A DNA stretch of 64,000 nt. Source: Melieria omissa. Its lineage: Eukaryota; Arthropoda; Insecta; Diptera; Ulidiidae. Positions within the stretch are counted from its first letter, which is position 1, and each line of letters begins with the position of its first letter. This document shows positions 35,710 to 47,351 of the stretch, piece after piece. A program made the position numbers and the translations under genes. The notes below the pieces were generated by a model. That model saw nothing but the letters and a program-made list of their open reading frames with translations, did no database searches and had not been told where the DNA came from. The stretch is taken from NCBI GenBank assembly GCA_963971225.1, contig OZ020267.1, positions 148,517,927-148,581,926 on the forward strand. The letters run 5' to 3'.

Positions 35710-36641
35710 AAGGGTTTTTCAATAAGAGCGCTACAAAAGTTTTTTTAAATAAAACAAAAACCGTTTTGGATATCAATGAAATTCTTTATTCCTGTGAAAG
35801 TACATTCGATGCCATTATGTATGGAACTCGATTTCTCTTGCATGGCCACCACGGGCACGCTTGCAGAAGTCCAGACGCTGAACCCAATTTTCGACGGTTT
35901 TTAAGCATAAATCGGCCGATACTGCCGCAATTTCACGTTCGATATTCGTACGAAGTTCATCAATCGTCGCTGGCTTGTTGGCATAGACCTTAGACTTGAC
36001 GTAGCCCCACAGGAAATAGTCCAACGGCGTCAAATCGCACGACCGAGGCGGCCAATTGACTGGACCATGTCGTGAGATAACACGTTCACCAAACTTGGTT
36101 TTCAATAAATCGATTGTGCGATGCGCTGTGTGGCTTGTGGCGCCGTCCTGTTGAAACCACATATTGTCCAAGTCCATATCATCCAATTCGGGCCAAAAAT
36201 ATTCGGTTATCATTGAACGGTAGCGATTCCCAGTCACAGTAACGTGCCGGTCTTGATCATCACGAAAGAAGTACGGCCCAATGACGCCCCCGGCCCATAA
36301 ACCGCACCAAACCGTAATTTTTTCGGGATGCAATGGTGACTCATGGAACATTTTGTACTGTGCCTGTGGATTGAAATTTTTCCACTAGACGCTCAATTGT
36401 TGATCTGGCAGGACAATTATGACGACCATAAATTGGACGTAGCGCTCTTAAAGTTGAGGCCACTGACTCCGAATTTCGGTAGTAAATTTTAATAATTTCG
36501 ACTCGTTGTTGGACCGTATATCTTTCCATGATGAAATGGCAAACCTTACTGAAGAGAAATGTCAAAAGAGCGGAAAAAAATATGGCGTCGTTTGCTGTCC
36601 CTATCGGTCTACTTTTGTAGCGCTCCTTTTGAAAAACCCGT
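35710..36641 (-). mobile_element. Internally deleted mariner, DD41D (rosa-like)
   Basis: Terminal repeats AAGGGTTTTTCAATAAGAGC and, on the complement, ACGGGTTTTTCAAAAGGAGC, both followed by GCTACAAAAG. TA lies outside each end (35708-35709 and 36642-36643). The transposase starts at 36529 (MERYTVQQRVEIIKIYYRNS, helix-turn-helix) and its N-terminal part stops after GTVQNVP near 36341. The C-terminal part reads ESPLHPEKITVWCGLWAGGV, with the second Asp in WFQQDGATSH and the third in LTPLDYFLWG. 41 residues lie between these two Asp, which is the DD41D class. The middle, including the first catalytic Asp, is deleted and the two halves are out of frame, so the element cannot encode an active enzyme. 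Confidence 0.92.
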
Positions 36642-39325
36642 TATAACTGGCTCGAAAGAGCCACCGTGGCTCAGTTGTGAGCGACAAATGAGTTTGTACT
36701 GTGAATCTTGAAAACACAGTGTGAAAGTTCTAAGCTGAACTAATCTGCTGACTACATATATCTTCAACTTTGTTAGAGTTGCAAAACTAAATCTTTTCCA
36801 CATCGAATTTCTCTACTCCAGCTCAACGTTCCCGATTCCCATGTAAGGCAACGCCTTCACCTCTAAAATCTACCACGAATGCTCTCATTCGATTTTGGCA
36901 GCCAACACAGTCTAATGATTGCAACAGTTTGCAACATTTAGAGCTGAAGCACGTAGCGCTAATTAAATAATTAGCCTTATCAGCACGAAGTTCAATGCAC
37001 AATTTACGTTCACATTTTCCAATTTACACCATGGAAAATTGCAATTTACACGCGAGCATCATTTGGCCAGAACTTATTGGCCAATTAGGCAACGTCACAT
37101 GCAACACTGCCAATGAGTTTAAAAAACGCGTCATGGCGCGCAGAAATCAATAAACTCCGCTGTGGTATTTGACGGAAAAAAGTGCTTTCTACTCGCATCC
37201 GTCACCTTGCCACATTTAACTACTTTTTTTTTTTGGACATGCAATGACAGCAGCTGGCAGCGGTTACGTTTGACCTGTTTAATAATTGGGGCCAATGTGA
37301 GTTTATTTTCGCCGCCAACGAAACGTGAAAAGTGCAGCTGCAAGTTTGCCATGTTCTCTCTTCGTTCAGACGCGAATTGCATGAAATGTTCAAACTTTAT
37401 ATATCAATTCAAGGAATTCAGTAGCAATAACAATATAGACGGACAATTGTTGTTCGCGCCGGTAGCAAAGCATTGGCGCCGTCTTGGCAACTAGACGTGC
37501 AGCGCTTTTCTTATCGTCGACTGTTTGGCCGCACATAATAAACATTGACTTCACATATCAAGTCGAGTTAGTAGCTATCGGTGACTTTCAATGCTCGCTG
37601 CACCCTTCCAGGCAACGCTAATACGTTTGCTCTGACGGCATTAAATGTCCCGATTCAGGCTTTGGCCAATGCATAATTTAGCTGTCATATCTTTTATATA
37701 TATATTTGTTTATTTATTTAGAAATTCAGTTTTGTCAGCATATCGATTTTTAGTGGCTTCTAGATGCTTACAATGCAACAACAAAGTACCTGCCAACACG
37801 CGCCCTCGACACACAAAAAACACCAAAAAGAAACATGAAATTCAGTCCGAAGCAATGGAATAAAAAAGTTGTATGGCAAAGAGAAATAACCCACCCATCT
37901 TTGTAACATTTGTCTTCTTGTGGAAAACCATTGGTGATGAGAAACATTAGTCACAGCTGTATTTGGAATAGAGAACACTTTTACGCAGTTCGTTTTATGG
38001 CCTTGAGCCAACTGTTAAGAAACTGGCTGATTGACTGAAGATGGGTGTAACTCAGCCCTGTTTCCAGGCGCTACATAGATTTATAAAGCATACTTGGACT
38101 GAGAGATAAGTTCTTATAACCCTTAATGAAAATATTAGGTGAGCAAAAGAAAGGCTGCGGTCAAATTTTTACCAACTTCAAATAGATACGAAATCAATAA
38201 AATGCGTATGAAATCTAAATTTACATTTAAATTTCGATTAAAAATAATCCTCTTAAAATGTATCTGGAGTCCTCACCTTTCATTAATGGGTCAATCATCC
38301 CTCTATCCCCAAGGATGCGGGGTCGAAATCTTTTCTTAATGTTTCCATAAAATCTTAACGCCCATTTCTCTATTCCATTATCCATTGGATCGGTAGATAC
38401 TTGGGGCAAAAGTTTATTGAGACAAAAAACAAAAACTGGCTTTTCAACAACATTAATGAAAATCCTATATAGACAAAGTATCTCAATGCTGACAAGTACG
38501 AGTACAGCGAAGGTGCCCCCAACAAACGGAGCGCATCTACTGAGGTTCGCTTCGTTACACACAACTGAACACATTGGGAACATTGAATGTGCTTAATGCT
38601 CGAGTTTAGAACAAAAACACGAGTCTCAACATGTTTTAATTTATTTTCTTATTCTTCAATTATCTCATTTGCGCATCGCTCATTTTAATACTTTCGCACA
38701 CACTTTATTGCTAATAAAATTCATAAGAAAAAAATAAGAAATAAGAAATCTGAAAAGTAGTATAATTTTTGAGTAAATAAAAATATTTAGTAATAAAAAG
38801 CAAACATTTGTTATCTCGAATTGTCGTCGTCGTGCATGCGGCATTTCGCTTTCTTCTCAGTTTTGTTTTGGTATTTTTGTCAGTTTTTTACATACATTTT
38901 CAATAGAGATGATGTCATTTTTGTAAAAAAATAAAAAGTGAAATATGTGCTTAGCTTCCACATGGAACTTCCAGCATTTCTGCACCTGCACACATTTTAT
39001 TGATTTATTTAATTCTAGCATTCAGTCGTTTAGCACAACGAATGCGTGAGGAGAAAAATAACAAGTCAAATGTCACCTTTGCGTTCCAAACTTTTGACAG
39101 TGAGGTGAGCCAGGATGATTTAATTCGATTTGGATTAAGTTAGAAACTAGGCTCCTTGCACATTTACCCCCAACTGTATGAAGTCTTGACGTCGATATTG
39201 ACTTCTCTGGAGCGAGCCAAAGGCCTTTCAGTCATGTAAATTATAAACTTCTATAACCCCCAACTCGAGCTTAGCTTATTAGGTACAAAGTTGCATATTT
39301 GCCAGCATTGTCTGCTGTCATTTAC
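36642..39325 (-). other. Msp300 intron downstream of the alternative exon
   Basis: AT-rich intron. A tRNA-like phrase CACCGTGGCTCAGTTGTGAGCG at 36662-36683 may be a SINE-head fragment. An open frame at 38227-38583 (minus) has no recognised domain. Nothing else is supported. Confidence 0.45.
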
Positions 39326-41501
39326 CTCGCATCTCCCTGATGTGACTGTCGTACTGGGAGTTGCTGCGAGCGAAATTGATCGCCGTCATTGTGGATTGGA
39401 ATTCCTGGTATCCGTCGCTGGTACTTTGTTGCTGTTGGGTCTGATTACCGCTCAGACCCTTACCGAAAGTACTCGCACTCGCACTTGAACTTGCACTGCC
39501 ACTAGCACTTGCACCCGTCTGCTCCACCCGCGTGGGCACAATCACCAGATTGCTGGCGGCTATGCCCTCCGTTTCCGAGTCGTCGCTGATTTCGCTCTTC
39601 AGCGGACTTTCACCGGATGTTGGCGTTCCGCCGATACGCACTCTCGAGGCCGTAAACGAGATGTTCGAGGGCCGAGCCGCTTTGACATCGATTCCGCCGG
39701 CGCACTTGGACAGATACTCCTCGCGTAGTTCGCGTTCCTCACTGCTGGTCAGTTTGGTCGTTTTGGTCGTAGTCGTCGTCTTCTTCTGCGTCACAATTCG
39801 TTTCGATTCTTCCGCTGAAGAACCGTGCGATTGGCCCGTCTCCACAATACTGGGCAATTGCGATTCTTCAGCAGCAGGTCCTGCCGTTGTGGTAATATTG
39901 GTTGTTGTTATTGTTTTGCCTGGTTTCGTCGTTTGCCATGGCGTTTGTTCCTGTTGTTGTTGTTGCTTCTGTTGGTGTTGTGTTTCCACGACCACGTTCT
40001 CGATACGTTCGTCCATTTCCATTTGTTGTTCCTGCTGTTGCTGTTGGTAATGCCGCCTACGTGGGGAACTGCCCACCGTAATGTCAATGTTACCAGGCGT
40101 TCCCATCGCAACGCCGCGCAGTTCGCCGCCAACACCACCACCGCCGTCTGGACTGCGTGCAAACTGACGTATGCGCGCCTGCACCGCGTCAGTCTCGTCC
40201 AGCGATTCGCTGAAAACGCCCGTCTCGTACTTGTCGTCTTCCAGCCGAATGAGTATTCTGCGTCCGCCGGCGGTCATGTCAATGGTGCGTGGAGGCGTCT
40301 CACTGGAGCGCCCACTCAGCGAACGCGGCGCAGAGCCTTCGCGCTCGCTTTCGCGGTCCTCGAACACGCCAAAGCTGAAATCGGAGCGATCGTCGCGCAG
40401 TGGCGAGGCACGCGGCGACACATAACCCTCGCCGTGACGGAAAATCTTCTCCTCATGCTTGCGGCCGTCGCTGGTCATGGACGAGGTGACAATGGTGCGC
40501 ACGCCATCGGCGGCCTGCACTTCGCGCACGGTCTTCTCGCGTTCGAGGAAATGAGCCGAGGCCGACTTTGGATCCGTGGGACTGTCGTGCGAGCCCAGGC
40601 GTCGTGTGGTAGTGCGCAATGTCACATTGAAAGGACTGCTGCTGCTGCTGCTGCTAATGTCCTCCGTGTGCTGCATTGATGCCGACAAATCCTTCTTGAC
40701 GGTGCGGTGCGTTGTGCGCAGTGTCACGTTGAACGGACTTGACGGCGATTCGTCAAACTCGACATGGTCGACTTGCACGCCCGGACTCATTTTGCTGGTG
40801 GCGCGCAGCGTCACATTGAATGGCGTCGCCGTGTGCTCCTCGTGCACCTCGACGCGACGCGGCGACGGTTGCGGCGTGGAGCGCAACTGCACCTGCTGGA
40901 ATGCCAACTTGGCCGCTTCGGCCTCGGCCAGTCCGCGCTGGCGCTCCTTGCGCAGCCGTTTCTCGATTTCGTATACATCAATATCAAAGGGATTTTCGGC
41001 ATCGTCGGACGCGCGCGTTTGCTGCTTAGCAGCGGTCGCATCGTCGGCGCGCAGCTCTTCGGCGGTCTCCTCGGAGGAGCGCTTAACGCCGCCGCTACTG
41101 CCCGATGACCAAACCTTTTCGTACATGGCCACCTTTTGGCGTAGACGCTGCGGCGTTGTGGGCTCCGTGGGACTCTCGTCCTCCAACACGTACTGCATGG
41201 AGCTGGAACTGGAGCTGCTTTCGTAACGCTCCGTGGACATGGTTATGGTCTTGGTGTAGGTGCGCGTAAAGCTGGAAGTCTCCAGCTGTTCGTCGTACAC
41301 TTCACTGCTGTCCATTGGCACGCCACCACCATCATCCACCCCGCCCCGGCCCGCTGCCTGTTCAGCGCTGTCAGCTGTTCGATTCAAGCGCCGTGTGCGA
41401 GCAGCTGGAACGGGCGCCGCTGTATCGGCGGCGGCGCCAGCGTCGTCGTGGCCCACCGCCGCTGGCGGTGAGTCTTTGTGCTTCCCTGGATCCTTGTCCA
41501 T
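39326..41501 (-). CDS. Msp300: Msp300 alternative 5' coding exon, Ser/Thr/Gln-rich N terminus
   Basis: The frame starts at the ATG at 41501 (MDKDPGKHKDSPPAAVGHDD) in the context GATGCCATGG and runs 725 codons plus one base to the donor GCGAG|GTAAAT. That single G joins AG of the 62-nt exon to give ...HIREMR-E-EQERVQKKTF, so this is an N-terminal extension ahead of CH1. The frame stays open upstream to a GTG at 41555, which is not taken as the start. The protein is probably disordered: Ser runs (SSSSSSSM), Gln runs (near 39945-40050) and a Thr-rich TTTTTKTTK. PFNVTLR occurs three times, about 30 residues apart. No catalytic domain is seen. Assignment to Msp300 rests on splice phase, strand and position. 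Confidence 0.85.
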
Positions 41502-43055
41502 GGCATCAATTGGAGAGTTGCGCCTGTCATGCACGTCGTGGCAGCAGCGCAACACATTGAGTTTTTCTTCCTGTGGTCCGCTTTCGAAAAATCGATTTTT
41601 CTCACACTGGCATCACGGCGAACTTCACTGCCCGTAGGAATTTCCGCCCAAAAACGTTTGGGTGGTTGCTGTCGTTTTACGCGATGCAGCAAATTGCGAC
41701 GCGTTTGGAACGTTTGTGCGCTCGTCAATGGACGAAGGATACTTTAGTGCGTCTTCACCGATACTTTTGCTACACCTTTTTCACACGTTCAACTCGAAAA
41801 ATTATTTTCAATTATTTTTATTCGTCTGACACACACACAATTCACGCTCCGTTTCCACTCAGAGGTGTGAGCGATTTTGTAGATTTTTACAATTTTTACG
41901 AACGTCGAATGGTTTGATTTTTTCACTCGTTTCAATTGGAGTTAGGTGCAAGTGCTAAGTGCCTGAATGGGGAACTCGCAGCGTTCGCCGCTTGCTGCGC
42001 GCATTTCAAATACAACACAAAGAGTTGTTGTTGACCGCGTTCGTTTGCGTAGGCAGCCACTTTGACAAAATTCATGTAAAAAATTCATCAAATGAAAAAT
42101 TAAAGTAACTTGTGCGCTTGTTTCGTCTCTTCGCTTAGCGATATTTCTATTTCCAATCCGCTGTGGTAGAAAGCCGGTTCGATACTGAAACCGAAACTGC
42201 CCAAACCTAACGTGCTGCACCTTTGCGCTCCGCGCCAGTCAGACCGGCGGAGTGGTTCCAGCAAACGCTGAGCATGAGCGTGGAGGCTGAGCATTCCATG
42301 GCGGTTTTTGAATGGCAAGTGAGCTCAGAGCCAGCGCTGAGTATTGGCATTTATGTTTTTCGCTTTCGCCTTACTACGTTTTACGTTTTGCCAACTACGA
42401 GTGCGGAGCAGCAGCTGGACACGGTAGCGCACTGTCTAGCGCCAACGTTCATACACACATACATACATACTCAGCTGGGAGTACGTGCAAGTTGGGGTTG
42501 ATAAGCGCAGCCGGACAGTGGTGCTGACTACGAACGAGGAATTCGCTCGCTCGGCTGTTCCAAGTGCTAAACGGCTGTGGGGAGGGGTTTGTTTTGGATG
42601 TGACATCATCTTCGTAAACATTTTACGCATTTGCAGCAAAGCAAAAAAAACGGTGTATGTTTTCAGTTCGTATTTTATGCACACTACGTGTTGTGATGGT
42701 AGGTTTGGTAGGACAACTTTGACGAAGGTTCCAATTTTTGGTAGAAAAGCTAAACTAAATATTGCTATTATAGCAATATTTTTGACTGGAGATCTGGAAG
42801 TCCTTATCGATGAATAGTGAAGTCCATTGCGCCTCTTTTTCCTTTACTCCTTCGGTAGGTGTTCAGGTTCTTCAGAAAGTCACTGCTTTTTAATACAGAA
42901 TTGCATTGTTATTCGATCCAACTCTCAAAACACTACAGATTCAACATATATCACTACTCTGATTCTATATTCTAAAGCATGGCACAGTCAAACGTTATCT
43001 TTTTAGATGTAGATATAGCTAGGGAATAGATTTTTTTCTTTGAGGTTAACCTATT
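41502..43055 (-). other. Probable 5' UTR and promoter region of the 39326-41501 exon
   Basis: Sequence upstream of the ATG is less AT-rich up to about 42550, with several GAGCG/GCGCG-type words, as expected for a 5' UTR and promoter. No TATA box stands out and the start site cannot be placed. The rest, to 43055, shows no feature. Confidence 0.35.
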
Positions 43056-43230
43056 CAGTATTTTTCGCTTTAAGCGAACTTCGAGGAACTGGCCAAATGG
43101 TTCGTTTTAACCGAAAGTTCGCTTTAAACGGATTCGTATTAAGCGAAAAAATAAAGCGTGTACTTTTGAAATTGGTTCGTTTTAGGCGGAAGTTAGTTTT
43201 AAACGGGTTATTTATAAATGAAAAATACTG
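43056..43230. mobile_element. TIR element with reiterated TTCG-CTTTAA motif
   Basis: Termini CAGTATTTTTC (43056) and its complement GAAAAATACTG (to 43230), with TATT on both outer sides. The interior repeats GTTCGTTTTAA and CGCTTTAA-type words and opens with the dyad TTCGCTT-T-AAGCGAA (43064-43078). Resembles pogo-type MITEs; superfamily not certain. Confidence 0.6.
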
Positions 43231-44277
43231 TATTCACTAAATATCATTTCAGCTCATAATGGTCAACATAAAGCTCCAGCTATAGTCTTGCATAATGGAA
43301 AAAATCTTCATGATGACCGAGCTCCAGTTATCCACTTGACTGCATTTTCACTGCAGGCACAACAACAACAACAAATCATCGGTAAACCATTGCAACCTGC
43401 GCTGACGGCAGCGGCCGGCGCACTCTACATTTGTTGAAGTTGCACAAGGTCGGTGCGGTTATCGTGACCAGTCACATGATGTAATCATGACAGAAGATAT
43501 TCGAGAACCACCGCCACCACAACATGTCCCAACAGACAACAACAATCGGCGCGCTTGGACAATGGGCAGTGCCAACGTTGTAAACAAATTGTAAGCATTC
43601 GTTATTCTTTATGGGTCACTTATTTGAATTTACCCAATTTCAGCGCTCAACACAAAAGAACAACAGTCACCTTCGTAGAATACATAAACAGCATAACAGC
43701 AAATAAAAGAGCGAGCTGAGCGACAGAGAGAGAGTAAGCAAGATTAGCACAACTTTTCGCTCGCTGCAGCTGCCAGTAATTTGAGAACTTGAAAGCATAG
43801 TCAACGATTTCATCGGCTCTGGCACAATTCGCCGCATCAATTCAAGCTTCGAGAGCGGCTGCGAGCTGCTCACTCGGGTCACCAACTGACTTTCAAAGAC
43901 CTCTGCTTTGCTGCAACTGCACTGCCTTCGCTGTTGCAATATGCAGTTTTTTCCATACACCTCACATGACCTTGAAGATGTTACAATCTGCTGACTAGCC
44001 GGCACCATAACAGTCACTTAACAGTGCCGCCCAACAGTAGGATTCCAGCTGTAAAAAGTAGTACACATTTTCGCCGCATTGTCGCTGAAACTGTCGATTT
44101 TTGTAATTTAGATTTTTTTCGATTGCAATGTGTGACGTCATCGCTGTAGCAAAGTGCATTGGCATTGCAATTGGCTTGCGACGAGAAAAAGGCCTTTGCC
44201 TTAGTTTATGCGAGAATTTTTTACTATTACAGTTTAGTTAATGTCCTCTCTGACAGCACATTTGTTTTATGGCATTG
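43231..44277 (-). other. Msp300 intron, nothing recognised
   Basis: No gene or repeat family identified up to the Transib-like element. Short open frames only. Confidence 0.45.
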
Positions 44278-44437
44278 CACAGTGATTCGTTCCATAGACA
44301 AAATTCAAAAAATTTATAGTCTCAGAATTTAATGATTTTGATGTCATTTGAAAGGTAAAACTCCAACTAAGAAAGCTCCAAAAAATCTGTGCAAAAAATT
44401 AATTAGTATGTGTGCAAAAGTTGCCCAAAGTCGAAAT

Positions 44438-44930
44438 TTTTTTCTGTTTTTGAGTATATTGCGTAAAAAACCATCGTAAAAATACATGGTTACCAAAAAG
44501 TTGCGAAAACTTTCAATATAGATCAGAGTTGCCGCTTTTGGTCTTTTCGGACCAAAATTGGTCAAATTTTTTTACTTTGGTCCGCTGGTTGGCTTAAACG
44601 AATTTCGGTCCGTTTTGTGATGTTACATCATTACATTAGTACAAAAAATTTATTAAAACAAAATAAAATTGTAATTTAAAAATGACTTTAGAAATAACAC
44701 AAATTTTTAATTTGGTCGGTTGAGGTCGGATTTGGTCAGAAGTTTGGTCGGAAAAAAATTTTTGAAGTGGCAACACTGATATAGTTTTAATTTTTCCTAA
44801 AAACTTGAAACTTTTTTCACAAAAAAATTTAAACACATATTTTCTGCTTTTTAGTCTATTGAGTAAAAAAAATGTAAAAATACATTGTTACCAAAAAGTT
44901 GCTTAAACTTTCAATATAGATTAAGAAATG
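44438..44930. repeat. Internal duplication inside the Transib-like element
   Basis: About 86 bp at 44438-44523 recurs at 44845-44930; shared words include GTTACCAAAAAGTTGC and AAACTTTCAATATAGAT. The hAT element at 44524-44778 was inserted at the end of the first copy. The second copy keeps the uninterrupted site AATATAGATTAAG. Confidence 0.7.
44524..44778. mobile_element. hAT MITE nested in the Transib-like element
   Basis: Termini CAGAGTTGCCGCTT and, on the complement, CAGTGTTGCCACTT. The 8-bp flanks are ATATAGAT (44516-44523) and ATATAGTT (44779-44786). Size 255 bp, with repeated TTTGGTC/GGTCGG words and no coding. Confidence 0.82.
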
Positions 44931-45586
44931 TTGTGGCCAATTTCGTTTTTAATGTTTTCTGAAAATTTATGAAGCTGAGGCTTTACTTCACTTTTAGTCC
45001 AAAAAAGTTTTTAAATTAAAATTCTGAAAATTAGCAAAACTTAGATGAAAATATCTAAAAAAGTATGTGAAAGAATGTTTCTGAATTTTTTTTATTTTAG
45101 GAAGTATTCTTTGTAATGTAATTACATCCTCGGTTATCTTTCGATCCAAGAAAATAATTCAATTTGAAAAGTGGTCTGAACACTTATTTTTCAATAAATT
45201 TATTTTATTCATCCTAAAAGTATGCAATCAGCATGAAAAATTTAAAAAACTGCACAAATGCAAAACAAACATCTATTATTATGGTTTTTATTCCAAACCC
45301 AGAGGGTCCTAAGACAATTTCTGTTACTCTTTGGAATTATCAATGTTTACGTTGCCAATTAAATGCAAAATCTGAAAAATCTAGCCAACACACTCGTTGC
45401 TATAGCTCACCAAAAATCACGAATACTGCAAATTTAAGTCTCAGACATTGCCAAACTACAAAAGTTTAAGAAAAACAAAATGGAGATTTCAATTCAGAAG
45501 ACCATGATTAACTAGTATACCAAATTTTATGAAGAACGGACCACTCCTAATTTTGTCCCGCAGTTGTATGGAGTCGAATCACTGTG

Positions 45587-46315
45587 CATTGCGGCGAAAA
45601 TCATGAGATATGAAAAACATCGCTTGTATGTACATAAATAACCAATATTCATACATGTTACACATATATTGTATGTCATACATACTAAGATCTAAATTAA
45701 TTTTGCTATGTCCAGAAAGAAGTGGCAAAGACCCTAACTAACATTTCATTCTATAACACAATCAACTTTTGTTTTACTGACTGATTTGCCCACATAAATT
45801 ATGTTTGCAATATCTGTTCCATAGGGACATAAGGCTAAGCCTTTTTATTGTATGCCATTAATTTTATTGTTTAATGTTATTTTTATATTTTTTATAGTCT
45901 CTTTTATAGTCTGAAAGACATTCTGTTAGTAGACTAGAAAACAAACCACGCGGGAACTTTGAAATCCAACTCTCAACGTTCATCTTCACAACTACATCCC
46001 GCATTATTTCATCTTTTTCTTTGAATCATCATTAAAACAACAACACACACATAATCCATCGCACCATCAATTCAACTAGGAATGCCCTTTGTATGTTCTT
46101 TTTGGTTTTCTAAATTTAACTCAATTTGACGAAAACACTGAAGAGGGTGTTGCGCCCGAAATGAAATCATGCCGTAGAAAAAAAATTATTGGGTTATCCC
46201 ATGAGTAATGCCAACTATTTTAGCACTTCGAATGAAAAATTAAAAATTAAATCATTAAAATTTGTTTATTTTCTCTATACAAATGTGAAAAATTTGAAGC
46301 ACTTAAAATTGAAAT
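45587..46315 (-). other. Msp300 intron, nothing recognised
   Basis: AT-rich intron between the Transib-like element and MITE 6. No feature supported. Confidence 0.45.
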
Positions 46316-46599
46316 TTAACCCTCGGATGGACTTTGTCGTCTGGCCAGACGAAATGGTTAAAAAAAAATAAAAAAAATCACAGATTCATCTCCTTTTTAC
46401 AGTGTATTTGTGGGTAACTAAGTAAGTATATATGAACATAATTTGTATATATATATATATACTTACATACGTTGCCTACTATGGTATATAAACATAATAA
46501 ACTTCATCTGTCATTGCGCCTTGCCTTTGTGAAAACCCTCACCCATATTTCGTCTGGCCAGACGACAAAGTAACTAGTTACTGCCCATCGAAGGGTTAA
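46316..46599. mobile_element. piggyBac-type MITE 6
   Basis: TTAACCCTCGGATGG at the left and, on the complement, TTAACCCTTCGATGG at the right, with TTAA at both borders. Each end carries the perfect 16-bp palindrome TCGTCTGGCCAGACGA (46337-46352 and 46550-46565). The left axis is 29 bp from the TTAA edge. The right end has a further palindrome AGTAACTAGTTACT (46569-46582, axis 24 bp) that pushes the shared one inward. A (TA)n stretch lies inside near 46447-46462. Confidence 0.82.
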
Positions 46600-47315
46600 G
46601 TATTGTCCGTCTGAAAACTGCAGCATCATTTGTATAGAATTTTCTTCAACTCAAATTAAGAAGCCACCTCGACCAAACCTGCATTGCTAACGCGCCGACC
46701 CTACATATTGCTTACTCGAAACTATTTGAAGAAACAGATGTGCGTAACGGACTCGTAATTACAAATTCAATATTAATGTGTTGCTTTTTTTATTTTCTAG
46801 CCAATGTCTCGTTATGGGCTTACAAGTGCCTATGAGCCATACGAATATTTTATGGCAAACTGTAAATAAGTTAGTAATGGCCACATTACAAACAGTTTTG
46901 GCTTAAGTGCTTTGCCGTTAACCTTGGCATTGAAAACATAACAACAACAATAAGTACAAATAGAAAAATCAACGAGTAAAAGTGGCAAAACTTACACCGG
47001 CGATCACCACTTTTTCGAATTATTTCAATTTTGTATTTTTAGCTTTGTTTATTTAATGCTATATCGAGCTTTAGTAAGAACCAACTAAACACTGGCCACA
47101 GCCAAACACCGGCAAAAGTGTAAATATGCGCGCTAAACGATGCCGCACAGAATCGATTAAATGCGCTTCAAATTGGAAGGTGAGGGGGGAATGTTTGCGT
47201 TTGGTTGGCCATATTGACTCACACATAGAAAGTCCATTAGCAAAAGATCCACCAGCCAACTAGAAGAAGCCGGCATAAATTTTGCAAAAACCCAAAAATA
47301 ACAGCTCGCTATATG

Positions 47316-47351
<36 letters not shown>

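Larger units (their letters stand above)
44278..45586. mobile_element. Transib-like element, non-autonomous
   Basis: The ends are CACAGTGATTCG (44278-44289) and its exact complement CGAATCACTGTG (45575-45586). Next come TCCATA and, after a 9-bp offset at the right, GACAAAATT, also as inverted repeats. CATTG flanks both sides (44273-44277 and 45587-45591), a 5-bp duplication. Transib elements have CACWRTG termini and 5-bp duplications; the first seven bases here equal the recombination-signal heptamer of V(D)J joining. The 1.3-kb interior has no transposase coding. It contains an internal duplication and a nested hAT element. Confidence 0.6.

Noticed and set aside
36660..36720. tRNA gene or SINE beside the mariner
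   Set aside because: Only an A-box-like phrase; no B box, no fold and no 3' end seen.
38227..38583. 118-codon minus-strand frame with a hydrophobic segment
   Set aside because: No family recognised, no splice context, AT-rich intron; likely chance.
39825..40679. 284-codon open frame on the plus strand
   Set aside because: Complement of the Msp300 N-terminal exon; Leu runs mirror Gln codons.
41502..41555. Upstream extension of the Msp300 exon to a GTG
   Set aside because: Non-ATG start without support; the ATG at 41501 has a good context.
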